DNA of 64,000 nucleotides from Thelephora terrestris (GCA_015956445.1 WIUZ02000008.1:1240001-1304000), one strand, 5' to 3'; shown: positions 13,027-25,587, counted from the first letter of the stretch. Numbers and translations: made by a program. The notes: a model not told the origin generated them from the sequence alone.

Positions 13027-14542
13027 ATGTACAACGATATTTTCCCCCCTGACCTTCACCACGCACTCAGCGATAGTAGCATGTCGGATCTTCTTTCTGG
13101 TGTACATGGCACGAGGAAAATTGGGGGCCCACCTTCGGGATCGGGCTCATCGTGCGGTGCCATGGATTCCATACCCGATACCCGCTGCTCCAGCCATGCA
13201 TCACATCCTTCAAACACCTCGGCGGGCTTGGAGTCCATCTTCCCCTGGACACCGGGAGTGATCAGTCCCTTGTACCAGTACCAAGAGGTGCCTGAGGAGA
13301 TTAGTGTGTTCGACGCCTCTTCAACCATCCGTGTGCCCTATTTGGTAAGCCACACCCTCCTATCGTGTCTCTCTATTTTCATCGTCACCTTAGGACACGG
13401 ATCTTGGCCACGGCTCATTCGACAGCGTCCACGAATTTGTCCATCTGGATATGGGCCAACCCTTGATTTTTTATCCATCGAGCCCGATGCCGAACACGGG
13501 GGCGGATAATAGTTCACTCATCGTCTCCGAAGAAATGGAACACCAACCAATCTCGGAGATGACATACATGAACCGATCGCCGTCGATGCCGTCAAGCGCC
13601 TTGAACAGCGATGGGCTCACGGCGTGGCCTTGGCCTACCCACGTTCCAGATCACGACGATCACTGCACTTTGGGTTTGGCAGATTTCCCAAAGAACCAGG
13701 CGACCTTTCGAGGATTGGTAAGCGATTGAATTTGATATACGCTCGATCGAGGCAATAACCCGTTTCGGACAGGCTATGGGTGCCCCACAGAACACGGCAA
13801 CCATACTGGGAAAACAGTGGACCAGAGATGTTTCTCCAGCTGCCATCAATCTAGCCAAAGCTTCTCCTCTTCCGTTCTCGATTTCAATCAACCTGTGCAA
13901 GATACCGCAACGGCGATATGCCTCTAGAACAGGGGACACGTCCTTCTTGCAATCGCACGTGGTCACTTTTAGCGTCAACGGGGTCCCTGGGTTCAACATG
14001 CAACATGCCTTAGACCAAGTATTCGTCGGCTTGGACGGTAGAGATGAACCCGTTCTCGAGAACGCCAATGGTCCTGCCTCATGCAGGCTATTAGTACGTT
14101 GATCCAACCTTCACGGGAGACACCTGACACAAACGCTTTTGGTGGTTTCGCAGTTTCCTGGGTATCCAATCAATGCAAAATCCAGTCAAGTGGGTATTCT
14201 AACGTATAGCGTTACTTGGCCATATATTGAACGTTTTGCCAGATCGCAGTCAAAAACTGGAAGAAGGACCCTGCTCCGATACCGAAGAGTAAACTTTCTT
14301 ACGAAGTCGCGAAACGGGTTCGCCAATGCCTGAACGAGTTGGTCGTTAGTCGCCATTCCATCTCTGATCATTTCCGTATTGACAAATGAGACCAGGCGAT
14401 TCCGATAGACCCGTCTGCAGACCCACAATGGACCATTGGGAAGGGTTTCATGACATTCGAGAAGATGTACCTGGTTAGCGTCTCCTGGGTGTCCAAGGGA
14501 TCTCTCCAGCCAGAGATCTGGGTTGACACAGGCGACGTGTGA
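13027..14542 (+). CDS. Uncharacterised family X protein, copy 1
   Basis: I cannot assign a function. Six exons (13027-13344, 13394-13717, 13773-14093, 14154-14189, 14243-14344, 14396-14542) all have lengths divisible by three and GT-AG introns. They give 415 residues. The N-terminal half is low-complexity, rich in Ser, Pro and His. The C-terminal half looks folded: HVVTFSVNGVPGFNMQHALD, GLDGRDEPVLENANGPASC, FPGYPINAKSSQ (the 36-nt exon), KNWKKDPAPIPKSKLSYEVA and YLVSVSWVSKGSLQPEIWVD. No signal peptide or membrane segment is evident. Intact relatives lie at 21.5 and 31.7 kb. Conserved reading frames across three diverged copies argue that the gene is real; resemblance to lineage-specific Agaricomycete proteins is from memory only. 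Confidence 0.85.
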
Positions 14543-16099
14543 TAAACGAAAGCAAGTCGCAGACCTTCCCGTCGCGAGGAAAGGATGAAGTAAGCCACAA
14601 ACGAATGTCTAGATGCTGCTGAGCAGTGTTCGCGATGCTCTTCTTCCTCAATTACAATACGCCTCTCAACCCCTTTGTTGTATTAAGGGGTGCAATAATT
14701 CTGCAGTTTCTTCGGTTCAATCTATTGTCAAATAGCCTATAAAGTCATGATGAAGTGTCCGCGCGGCAAGGGGATATTACTTTACGCCACGTGTAAGCAT
14801 AGCACTCCTTTCGTGGACCTCCGGAACTGGCGATTACCCCATTCTGTTTTCATCTCATCTCTCGAGTGTTGCTACCCTCGGGGTAGCTTCCACTATCAGA
14901 CTCCTGGTTTTTCCAGTGCATTACGTGCACCATCTCTTGTGACGCCCTCGTACTGCGGGGAGAATTTATACCTCAACAAAGATCGACTGCTGTCGTGGCC
15001 CCCGGGCCCTGGCAACCGGTCCATCCCGATTGACGGGCGGTTCGCCCTCACGCAGGCTCACGGATTGCGTGGTTCGTTTCGTTTTTCGTTGCTGGTAGGG
15101 TACCTTTGGTCTTGGGCAACGGTCCGGCATCCGGCTCTCGTAACACCCACGGAGTTGATGTCTTCTCCAACAGTTGCCTCAAAGAAACCTCCGGGATGTC
15201 TAGCATTTCGCCTTATTGGGTACGAACCCACTCGGAGGAGTAAAATACCGTGACTCGGTACCAGTTGGCTGGCTATGCGCAGCATGCAGATTCTGAACCC
15301 CCGGCTACAAATTAAATAGGCTAGAGGACCTAAGCTTCGCTAGGAGCGCACACCCGCCAATACAATCATGGGCCCAGCAGGGAGACCCAGCCTCGGTTGA
15401 TGTCTAGGGTGTCGCTATCGCTAGGGCTAGACTCTAAGTTACCCATATGCGGAAAACGAGCACCAAGCGGGTTTAATAATGCTCACGAGGCCCTTGAGTG
15501 CCGTCGTAAACCTCGGTCTGTTATCGGGAGACGCGCTCGCACCACTCAGAACCTCTCTCGTTTCAAAAATAAGGTTTATATGATCGCTGCGGGCCGTATT
15601 AGTTGCCAGCAATTCATGGCCTATCACTGGCCACCGTTGGGTCCAGACCCTCATTACCTCTTTTCAATTGGCAATCACAGGATTTGAAAAGTTCCCCTTC
15701 TGTCCCCACCAGGGAGATATCATCTTGTCTGTTTTCCTGGTATCGCTTGACAAATCGCCTAGTGTATGTATCGTGGTTTTGACTGATTTCAATTTGATTC
15801 TCTCACTTCCCGATTACTCGTTGCATCGTCATCTTCACCTACGGCCATGTGAGTAAAGATGCAATCAGGAAGGCGGCGCCTATTACATGAGATAGCAGTC
15901 ACGATACTCGTGATAAATTCCATCAGGGTGGCGAAAGCGCAATTATATGGCCATCATGTCACTTCCTTGAGGAATGTTCACTTATCACGCACGGCAACCA
16001 ATCAGGAAGCTGCGTGGTGCGAGTCGCAAGCGAATAAATTTGTCAAGGGTTTCAGAAAAATGAGGCATGCTCAATTGGACCTTTGACTAAAGTTTCTCT
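14543..16099. other. Tail of unit A and junction with unit B
   Basis: No gene is recognisable. From 14745 to about 14880 the sequence is almost identical to 23250-23390 in unit B and then diverges. A short inverted repeat, GCTACCC-TCG-GGGTAGC, lies near 14871. Parts around 15530-15710 match the end of unit C around 33770-33960. Confidence 0.6.
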
Positions 16100-16289
16100 A
16101 TCAATACTCTCCTATTTCCCTACAACTTCGAAATTGGTTGCTCCGGGTGATGCAGATGACCACTTCTTTGTGACAGGGTGCTTTTTCCCGTTTTCTGAAC
16201 CCCAAGATAGCCCTCTGGAAAAAATCGCAGGAGATTCATCAAACGTCTTCGTAGGTAGCGTAGTCGAAATACAGGAATATAAGAGGAAG

Positions 16290-16893
16290 CCTTGGAATGG
16301 AAGAAACATTTGCAATGTCGGAGAAAATTCCAGAATTCTGATCGTCAGAGGAAGCACCCTGACTTGATCGAGCGTCGGGATGAGTCCGAGTTCCTCCGTG
16401 ATACCGGAAGTGCAAGTCTCCAGGAATGGTGTGCCCTGAAAGCATGACGAAGGTCGGCCCATGCATCCCTCACGAGCTGGAGCACCATAGGGTACCGCCC
16501 TCCGTATCCAGAGATATTCCGTTCCCAGGCCTGCTCCCACCCCTGTTCCCCCCCCCGCTCCGATTCACAACCTTGAATCTCCTGGTCCCATCAATCAACC
16601 TGGTTTAAGCCAACGTGTTGAGCAAATTATCGAGGGATACGCCCTCGACAATTGGCAGACTCCGAGTCGAGCATGCCTGGTGCACCAACCCTCCGTATAT
16701 CTGGAGTGATTGAAGCGGAGAGCGCTTTCGTCGTGGATGAGATACGGCGCGCGGGGGGGCTGTCCCGAGGTCGGAGGTGGTACCATAGCCATGGCTCAGG
16801 GAGAGGGGGATTCTCGAGGTCCGAGACCCCGGTAACGAGGATCTCGTCCGCAGGTGCCTGCCGGATTTCACGTATCTGAGTCGAAACCACATC
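16290..16893 (-). pseudogene. Decayed 5' fragment of PUS3, unit B
   Basis: On the minus strand the translation still resembles the Pus3 N-terminal region: WFRLRYVKSGRHLR against WFRYRFLRSGRHLR, and IYGGLVHQACSTRSLPIVEG against EYGGLAHQAGPTPLPTVEG. The frame is then lost. The catalytic GRTDKG region is unrecognisable and the 3' half of the gene is absent. It corresponds to about 6300-7144 of the intact gene. Confidence 0.8.
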
Positions 16894-19800
16894 AGAAAAA
16901 CCGCTTGAATCCTTCGAGGCCGTGATAAGGGAGGGTCGGAGATTTTGAGGCCTCGTCGAAGAGTTTGAGAGTCATGGAAGGGGAACACAGATCCGCCACC
17001 CAAGCAAAGTCAGGAGGTGTAGAGAACTTCAAGTAGGGTTTCTGACGGCATGATGTGTACTCCTTTGTTCTGTGAGAGCGGAGGACGTCGATCAGTCCTG
17101 ATCAGGATAATCCTTCCCGCCGTTCCGGAGAGGGCTTGCCTCGGGGTTTGCCGGTTTGTGCGAAGCCCCGAACAGGCAACTGAACGTCCTCTGCAACAAT
17201 CAGCCATCTCTGGAGGCAGAACATTTCGAACGCCTTTCGTATCACAATCACCGACGAGACACTGGAGTGCTGACCCTCGCCTCAAGAAGTTTGCGAGTAT
17301 CCATAACAACTCAACCGAATAATGACAGTGCATTCAAAACGTTCTTGCCCATGTCAACGAGGAGCACTCTCACTCGTCCTTCTACATCATCACCCATGCT
17401 CCCCGGTCGCCACGCACGTATCATTCTCGCCCGGTGCCAGATCCGACTTGAAGAGCGCGCTGGATTGTGCTAGATGGTCACAAGTCCCCACGTGAACAGA
17501 CGAAACCACAAAACCATTACGCGTGTTTCGTAGGGAGCGCCAGTTGGGAGCACACCCCCCGTATGCTCCCTGACATCGTGGGCGACAATTTACTCCTCCG
17601 TCGTTGGAATTGATCAGAAAACACGAGTGGAAACCCATGAGATCAAGGCGATCGAAGGCGCGTGTCCTCGCCTTCCCTGTCGCTCTGATACGGGACTTCG
17701 TGTGTGGCTCACTACATTTACAGGAATCTGACTCGCTGCTCTCGACCTTCGGTCTCATTCGGACACTGATCGTGACCGCGTCTTTGGCCGCGCAATCGCA
17801 TCCTTGCAGCGAGAGGAAAGAAATCCGTCGTCTCTTGTGATTCCTTCCGTAGGTGGCCCGATATGTCCCATGTCCTACTCGCAAGGCGGTGTTGGAAGCC
17901 TCAGGCATCACGCGTCTATGTGCCTCAATCGAGTTTCTGTTCAGAATATGCGGCCTTACAGAGAGCCTCGATTCTGGACCGGGTAGCTGTGGCCGGCTAC
18001 AATTTCTCTGCCTCGAAGGCATGGCAGGCAGAGTTCCAGGGTCGTTTCTTTGTGTGGGACGTCCTCCGACTACATTGCGCTACGACCGCCACCCTCTTTG
18101 CAGACACGCCCGGGTTTGGGTTCTGGTATAAAGGTGGACTATTAACTGGTCGATGGTCGTCGTCAACCCCATCCGATAATTTCCTTCATTTCTTAACTGC
18201 ATCTAAACACTAGCATCTGTACACCACTTCAGATCCACCCATCGGCCCTTACTTCCCCTCGATAACGGAGGCGAACTGCGGACCGGCGCGACCACCACTG
18301 CCTCCTCGTGTCTGATGACACGTAACCGACCTTTGCGGGCCCCATGCCCATTGGACGATATGGCTGATGAACCTACGCCCCGGACACGACCGTTTTGGTA
18401 AGACGCCCCCGTCCATTTACTTTACGTGTTGACGCCTTAGAAACAATCGTCCCAAGGTCTCTGAAGGGAAGTTGAAACTGATCCTGGTGTTTGTAAGTTA
18501 GTCGTGAGTGTAGCTTTGGTTATTGAATGTGGTTGTTGGTTCTTGATCTATTGGCGCCCATCTTCCCACCCCATTGTCCCACCTGTAACTCCCCTATAAC
18601 AATCTATATTCATTTTTCTTCCCGTTCCTCTCCTCCGTCACTTCTCCACCGCCTTCCTTACACGCTTTCTCCATTTTTTTCGACTTTCCCCAGCATTCCC
18701 CTCTTCCCCCTTCTTTCCCTTCTCCCTTACCGTTCCCTACTTCAGCATTCCCTCGTCATCGATGAACACGTTCACGGGTTTTCGGGAGGTGGAATAGACA
18801 CCAGCACGGCAAGAAGTCGATTTTCCCATCTGATCACGAACCTGCAACTTTAATGGAGTGCCGCTGGGGAATGGGTGTCTGGCGCCTCAGTTTTTGCCCC
18901 CCTGTTCTTTTTCGATTCATATGTGGGTTGGGCTATCCCTAAGGCTATGCACACCTTTACGGGAGACGGTGAGACTCCGAGCGCTATTGGACACCGCAAA
19001 CTCGGAAAATTGTCCCCTTCCACAACGTTGAGAGATAGACCGGGATATACCTGGTCTCATGGATAAGAAACCGGGGTGTGTGATGCTGAGAACCATTGGA
19101 CTGTGGGGCATGTTGATTAATTTCCGAACGCTTGGGCGGATCTTGGGGTATCCCCAACTAGTGGACCAGAGCTCCAACGAGGTGCTTGCAACCCGTAAAC
19201 CCGGGACCAGTAGTACTAATGCTAGAGAAATGAAACGCACATTTTACACGTTCCCTTAATTTTCTTGTAATGAGGCGAAAAACTCCCATGAGTCTTGACA
19301 TGTGTTGACTACTCCCAACGATTCGGTCGGCAGACATTAATCAGCGCAAAGCGGGCAGGGGTTCTAGTGAGATTGCAACGAGCGCCATGGACCGTTCGGT
19401 CAACGTCAGTCAGCGTCAAGCTTGGGGTTTTTGTACGTAGTGGGCGTTCAAACCCCCAGCCTGATCATTTCTAGTCGACGACTACCAACGCACCCAATTC
19501 AAGGAAGGAAATTAGAGTACCTTGATATGCGCCACGCCCCCAATTTTCTCAGCTCCTCGCCGCGTGTATCCTCGGGTGTTCCTTGATCAATACGAGGGTA
19601 CAGGTTGCCTCCCACGGGGCGCCCTTCGCCACAAACCCTACTAAACACGAGTTTTGATCTGACTTTTAGAGGCTAACTCCATGAGGTCTCTTAGAGCCCC
19701 ATCGTACGTAGCAAGCGTACAGCGTGGTAAGCACTGTATTGATCATGTTCGGTTTGGAAAAACATCTCTAATCAAACCTAGAGCGGTCTGAGTTTTTACG

Positions 19801-20039
19801 GTTCCGGTGCCTATTTGCGTGCGCGTGCCTCAGCAGTGCCTTGCGGACCATTTTCTTGCTTGCGGCTTTCGAACCGGTCATTCCGGATAGGTGCGGATCT
19901 CCATAACGGTTGTCATATTCAGTGAGTAATCTGGTCTCCCATCAGAATTCCAGATAGAAAGAATGTCGGTGATCATTGGTGAATTGCGTGCGCATGGTCA
20001 TACAGATGGGTGAGAAGCGAACAGAAGACCCCGCAAGTC
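16894..20039. other. Gene-poor spacer of unit B
   Basis: No supported gene. The stretch keeps the order of blocks seen in the unit A spacer (7150-11500) but is about 1.2 kb shorter. A pyrimidine-rich tract lies at 18541-18745. Confidence 0.6.
18541..18745 (+). repeat. Polypyrimidine tract, unit B
   Basis: About 200 nt dominated by C and T, in the same position within the unit as the tract at 8787 in unit A. Confidence 0.55.
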
Positions 20040-20149
20040 AAATGTCCTGTAGTTGCCCGTAAAAGTGCAAGCAGAGAGGATGGGTTGCCGGAGACGCCAG
20101 GTTCCCGGTGAACCGAGGGAGTGAGGCGGGAGACGTGTAATCGTGAAGC

Positions 20150-20830
20150 CTGTGGACGCACGAACTGGACTACGGGTGGACGAGGGGCAGTGTTCCTTCG
20201 TGCGTGCTAGCGAAGACGCTATCAATGAAATTGTAACCAAAACGGAGGTCAGCGCGCCCCTTTCATTTTCAAATGATGCGACATACCCCTGGTCCATTGT
20301 GACCCGCGGCGTGAGTTGGTATCTTATACTCCCGGAAATCCGATCTTTCAAGAGCCTCTGGTCTTCATCACAAGTTGTCCCAGGCCTCGCTTCCTGCCCC
20401 CGGTGAGACGGACGAAGTATTGACGGGGGGCAGTATGGGGGGGGGGGGTCTCGTATGCCCGCCGTTGTGGAGGATGGAGGACGATGTACCAACCGATATG
20501 CCATCAGATTTTGTCCTCAGCCTCGCATTGGAGCTAAGAGAGCGGAGGTAAGCTGTAGGTGTGCCAGTCTGTCTAAAGAAGGGTTATCGGATCCAACAAA
20601 CGATGTTGTTTGGGATTCTTAGAGCAACGAACGTGTCAAAAACGAGGGCGAGGGCGAGACCCGGGATCCCGGGAAGCAAATAGACGCTGGGCCGGACCTT
20701 TGGATCCATAGGCGCCCATTGCGGCCGAAGGTGGGAAAATTGATCGAGGCCCTGTACATGTAAGGAGTACCTTTTCCGTTCCTCGTCGTGATCCACCGAT
20801 CTGAGTGCTACCTGCCGCATTCACGCTCAA
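20150..20830 (-). pseudogene. Decayed METTL14-like copy, unit B
   Basis: Collinear with the intact gene at 28616-30821. The segment at 20187-20225 (TTCGTGCGTGCTAGCGAAGA) matches 29944-29970. That at 20285-20400 matches 30030-30160, and that at 20588-20640 (CAAACGATGTTGTTTGGG) matches 30358-30400. Frameshifts and stops interrupt every frame. A run of about a dozen G follows at 20437. Confidence 0.8.
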
Positions 20831-21455
20831 ACACCCGCCAAACAGAAGCAACCATCAGATGCGAGGCTATACGGATTGTGAGAAGGTACTAGAAAAAATC
20901 GAGCAGGCTAACACAGCCCGCCTCCCTTTTGGATTGCCACGTTACGCCTCGATACAGGATTCTTGCCTTCCTCAGGCGTTCGATGGAGTACCAAACGCAA
21001 TTCGTAAAGGCATAACGTGTTACTCTTTGACAATCACCACCGGGCCCAAGGTTTTCACAGGCGGTTTGTGATTGGGTTCCTCGATCCAATCGTGGATAGA
21101 TTGGCGTCTTTTTGGTTCCCAGTATCTCGGGAAACCCTCTTCGCACAGGGCTTAACCCGCCCACAACATTGGATGAGATTAGTGTGCATTGGTCGGATCT
21201 TCACTCCACCATTAGGTTGCTTTCTGGACATGAAACATAGCCTGGAAAGGGTAAATTCAAATTTGGCCCTGCGCAGGAGCTCGTCATACGGGCTTTTGGG
21301 CACCAGTGCAGGAAGGAACGGCCCGGAAGGCTGGTTCATGATTGGTTCTGTGATTGATTTCGATCCATCGCCACAGGCCATTATTGACCACCGCTTCTTT
21401 CAGGCGCTTTCCCAACGAAATATGTTATCCGGCCAAATTCGCCTCCCGCAAGCTA

Positions 21456-21462
21456 TAAAACT
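21456..21462 (+). promoter_or_regulatory. Probable TATA box of family X copy 2
   Basis: TATAAAA about 80 nt before the start codon, followed by a pyrimidine-rich leader. Copies 1 and 3 have similar CT-rich leaders but a less clear TATA. Confidence 0.35.
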
Positions 21463-21539
21463 CCCATTTCCCCTCAACCTTGAGCGACTCCACCTCTCCC
21501 CACCTCCTGCTCCTGCTCCTGCTCCGGTCCTCTGCATCG

Positions 21540-23067
21540 ATGCACAGTAACACTGTCCCCTCTAACCATCATCACGTGCCCAATGACTCTGATACCAACA
21601 CTTCGAATCCTCTTTCGGGCGTCCATCGCGCAAGCCGGGTCGAGGGGTCACTTTCGGAATTTGACGCATCGTATGGTGGTCCCATGGATCTCATACCAAA
21701 TATCCACTGCCCCAGTCAGGATTTGCACCCTTCCAACGCCTCGACGGACTGGGACACCATTGCCGCTTGGACGTCAGGAGCGACCGGTCCGCTGTACCAA
21801 GAGACATTCGAGGGCGCACCTGTGTTCGAACCCGCTTTACTTATCAGCTCACCCTATTTGGTGGGCAACATACTTTAACCTTATCTCCCAATTTTTCATA
21901 CCGCGCCCTAGCACACCTATTTGAACTACGACTCACTCTCAAGCGCCCACGAATCCTTCCATCTGGATGTCGGCCAGTCCACAATTTATTATCCTCTAGC
22001 TCAGATGGCGAGTACGGAGATGGGTTACAGCTCGCTCGGCGTTCCCGAAGAAATGGAACACCAATCAACTCCGGAAATGACATACATGAACCGATCGCCG
22101 TCGATGCCGTTGAGCGCCTTGGATAGCAGTGCGCTCACATCGTGGTCCGGACCTATCCCCCTTCCAGGCGACGAAGATCATCGTACGTTGGGTTTAGCAT
22201 CTGCCCCAAAAAAACAAGCATCTTTCCGCGGATTGGTGAGCCATTAGGTGTGATAGACGCTTGATTTGGGCAATAACGTGTTATCGGCCAGGTTATGGAT
22301 AACCTCCAAGGCAGGGAAACCACGTTGGGAACATGGACCGACGATTCATCGCCGTCTGTCGTCTCTGAAACCGATCCAGCCAACGTTTCTTCCCTTCCAT
22401 CGCCGATGCCAATCAACTGGCGCAAGATACCGCAACGGCGATACACATCTAGAACAGGGGACACGTCTTTCTTGCAATCGCACGTGGTCACTTTTAGCGT
22501 CAAAGGGGTCCCTGGGCTCAACATGCAACATGCGTTAGACCAAGTATTCGTCGGCTTGGGCGGTAGAGATGAACCCGTTCTCGAGAACGCCAATGGTCCC
22601 GCCTCGTGCAGGTTATTAGTAGGTTGATCAAACCTTCACGGGAGACACCTGACACAAACGCTTTTGGTGGTTTCGCAGTTTCCTGGTTATCCAATCAACG
22701 CCAAATCCAGTCAAGTGGGTATTCTAACGTATAGCGTTACTTGGCCGTATGTTGAACGTTTTGCTAGATCGCAGTCAAAAACTGGAAGAAGGACCCTGCT
22801 CCGATACCGAAGAGTAAACTTTCTTACGAAGTCGCGAAACGGGTTCGCCAATACCTGGACGAGTTGGTCGTTAGTCGCCATTCCATCTCCGATCATTTCC
22901 GCTTTGACAAATGAGACCAGGCGATTCCGATAGATCCGTCTGCAGACCCGCAATGGACCATTGGGAAGGGTTTCATGAAATTCGAGAAGATGTACCTGGT
23001 TAGCGTCTCCTGGGCGTCCAAGGGATCTCTCCAGCCAGAGATCTGGGTTGACGCGGGCGATGTGTGA
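21540..23067 (+). CDS. Uncharacterised family X protein, copy 2
   Basis: Paralogue of copy 1 with the same six-exon plan (21540-21860, 21912-22235, 22292-22618, 22679-22714, 22768-22869, 22921-23067). Every exon is divisible by three, giving 418 residues. The N-terminal part differs clearly from copy 1 (Asn/Ser/His-rich start, then GPMDLIPNIHCPSQ). From about 22424 onward, exons and introns alike are nearly identical to copy 1. The folded part keeps HVVTFSVKGVPGLNMQHALD, FPGYPINAKSSQ and YLVSVSWASKGSLQPEIWVD. A TATAAAA lies near 21456, about 85 nt upstream of the ATG. Function unknown. Confidence 0.85.
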
Positions 23068-23540
23068 TGACCGGGAGGCGAGGGAAGGATGAAGTAAGCC
23101 ACGAACAAACGTCGAAATGCTGCTGAGCGGTGTTCACGATGCTCTGTTTCTCAAATACAATACGTCTCTAAACCCTTTTGTTGTAACAAGAGGGGTGTAA
23201 TAATTCTGCATTTTCTTCTGTCCAATCTATCGTCGAATAGCTTACAAGGTCATGATGAAGTGTCCCCGTGGCAAGGGGATATTACTTTACGCCACGTGTA
23301 AGCATAGCACTCCTTTCAACGTGGACCTCCGAAACTGGCGATTACCCCATTCTGTTTTCATCTCATCTCTCGGGTGTCGCTACCCTCGGAGTAGCTACGG
23401 GAAGAGTTTCTACCTCAACAAAGGTCAACTGCTGTCGTGGCCTCTGACAATCGGTCCATTCCGAAGGGCGGTTCGCCCTCACGGATTGTGTGTCCATTCA
23501 GTTTTTCTTGCGGCTGGTACGGTACTTTTATCTTGGGTGA

Positions 23541-23625
23541 AGATGCATCTACTCAGCATCTCCTGGGTTTCCAAGGGATCGCTTCAGTCAGAGATCTGGG
23601 CTGACACTGGCGGCGCATTGAACGA
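23541..23625 (+). pseudogene. Leftover last exon of family X inside the unit B tail
   Basis: This stretch is a diverged second copy of the final family X exon. It resembles 22988-23067, including the region coding VSWxSKGSLQPEIW, and is followed by downstream sequence like that after the genes in units A and C. It lies about 470 nt past the stop codon of copy 2 and is not joined to any upstream exons. Confidence 0.75.
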
Positions 23626-24849
23626 ATGCCTGGATGCCACTGGGCGATATTTTCGATGCTCTGTTGTTTGCATACCGTGTTGGTCAGATCTTTTCTTGTT
23701 TTCTATTGCAACGAGGGGTGTGCAAGGGTTATGTTCAAGGGTTATGAATCAAGCTAATTAATCATAGAATCTCACTATATCCAATCTATCATCCAGGTCT
23801 CGAACCACGTCCCAGAGTTATAGGGTATCCGCGTGGCGAGTGCAAATTGCTGTGCCTCGTGCACAGCTAGGACACTCCCTTCCGTGGGCCTCCAAAGCCG
23901 GCGATCAGCACACCATCAGACTCTTGAATGGTGCGGCGCGTTATTAGTACAGCGTCCCTCGTCACACCCTAGTTCGTAGTGCGGGAAGGGTTTATACCTC
24001 AACGAGATTCTGCTGGTGTCGTGCCCCCTGACGTCTGGTCGCCTCTCCGATGGGCGGTCCGCCCACACGGATCGTGTTTGTTGCCCGAATGACGGTACTG
24101 CCAGTGGTTCAGATTCGACTTTGATACAACCTTCGATGTTTCGTTAGGGATGATTGCCTCCTAGTCACGCTCGTGCTGCTTGGTCCTTCGCTGTATTCAG
24201 TGGTCAGAACCCACTCGGTGAAAGTTAACTACCCGGTATCAGCTGGCTGGCTCCGAACTCAATGTACAGCACGCAGATTACAACGAACCGCCGGGTAGCA
24301 TCGCAGAGGACCTAAGCTCCGCCGAGAGCACCAACCAATCACCGCTTCAATCACAAGTTCAGTGGGGAGATCCGGGCTCTAGCTGATATACAAGGTTTCG
24401 CTCTCGTCCGTGATGAGCTCTTATGTGGACCGACTCGGCTCGATGCTCATGATCGTCCGGTTAGCGGGAGATGCGCTCGCGCCACTCAGGACCCTGATAA
24501 GCTCTGGATCAGATCGTCGTATTGGGTATGAGTCGACTCCTGGCCATCAATCGAGTCCAGGCCCTCGCTTATTCGTGGTCGCTTCTTCCAAGGGCCTTCT
24601 AGGACAGGGGGGTCGAGAAGATTTCATCCAATTCTAGCCCCACCGGGGAAAAGATCTCGGTCAATTAGCCGATGTATGGTCTCTACTTAGTCGTTCACTT
24701 GGGTTCTTGGTGGCAAATTGCATAGGGAGGGCAAACGACTCATCGAAGAACTTTCGTTTACATTCCAGGGTATCATGAGAACAAAACTGGAAGAAAGGCC
24801 AAATCAGTTGAGCAGTGCAAGAAAGGTTTTCCGGTAAAGCACTATACTC
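23626..24849. other. Old tail of unit B
   Basis: No gene. From 23820 to 24290 it is a diverged second copy of the tail already present at 23250-23530 (for example GTTTATACCTCAACGA). At 24475-24500 it matches the unit A tail at 15533. The rest is unremarkable up to the junction with unit C. Confidence 0.55.
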
Positions 24850-25029
24850 CGGGACCACGACTCATCAGAATGTCTCCTTGCATCTTCAATATATTGCTGC
24901 ATGCGATGTGGACGGCCCTTCCTTTGTGACCTAGCACTTTTTGTTCTCCGGTTTCTGAATGCTGTGATAGCGCTCTAGAAAAAAATTGCGGAAAGGTCTT
25001 CGGAAATCCTCGCCGGTAGCGTCGTCAAC

Positions 25030-25587
25030 GAGCCCTGGAATGGAAGAGGTATTTCAAAGTCGGAGACACGCCAGAACTGATCGAGCGTTAACATGGAGTC
25101 CGAGTGGCCCCACCGTGACTGTCCGACTCCCCCCGTGATACCGGACCCGGATCTGTTTGCTGAAAGCCAGAGGGTGACGGAGAACAGCCCATGTCTCCCT
25201 CGCGCGCTGGAGAGGCATCGCCCTCCGTATCTATAGCTTGCCACGTTCCCAGCCCCGCAAGTTTTACCTCCGTTTCCGGCCCACCGTCCTCAATCAATCA
25301 CCATGATTTGGGCAAAAACATTGGATAGCCTGGACTCGCAAGTCGGGCCTGCCTCGCGCAGCGACCCTCCGCATTCCTCTCCGGAGTCACTGAATAGGAG
25401 GGAACCTTCCGTCGTGGGCAAGGCGCTCGCGGGGAGGTGATCATTCCGAAATCGCTAGGGAGCCGGAAATTTAACAGGTTCAAAACCAGATGAGACACTC
25501 CCGGCTGGCCTCGTTGACGTGTTTGGGTCGGTCGGTCTTGATTCACAAGTGTCCGCGGGGACGTATCAATTCATACCGGACTGTCAT
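25030..25587 (-). pseudogene. Decayed 5' fragment of PUS3, unit C
   Basis: Collinear with 6300-7144. The equivalent of the start codon is still visible at 25585-25587. The region at 25525-25600 matches 7078-7165, and that at 25200-25390 matches 6540-6740 (GGGGCTGGGAACGT, GGAATGCGGAGGG). Frames are broken and the 3' half of the gene is missing. Confidence 0.75.

Larger units (their letters stand above)
6300..15800. repeat. Tandem segmental duplication, unit A
   Basis: First of three diverged copies of a block of about 9 kb. It begins inside PUS3 and holds a spacer, a METTL14 remnant, family X copy 1 and a tail. Matches with unit B include 7620-7780 with 17395-17550, 8290-8510 with 18035-18290, 9330-9400 with 19110-19160, and 13900-14880 with 22420-23390. 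Edges are approximate because the copies are diverged and were compared by eye. Confidence 0.8.
16100..24640. repeat. Tandem segmental duplication, unit B
   Basis: Second copy of the block. It holds a PUS3 5' remnant, spacer, METTL14 remnant, family X copy 2 and a tail that is itself partly doubled. Its left edge (16130-16290) also matches 24880-25030 at the left edge of unit C but is not seen in intact PUS3, so B and C appear closer in origin at this end. Confidence 0.8.
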
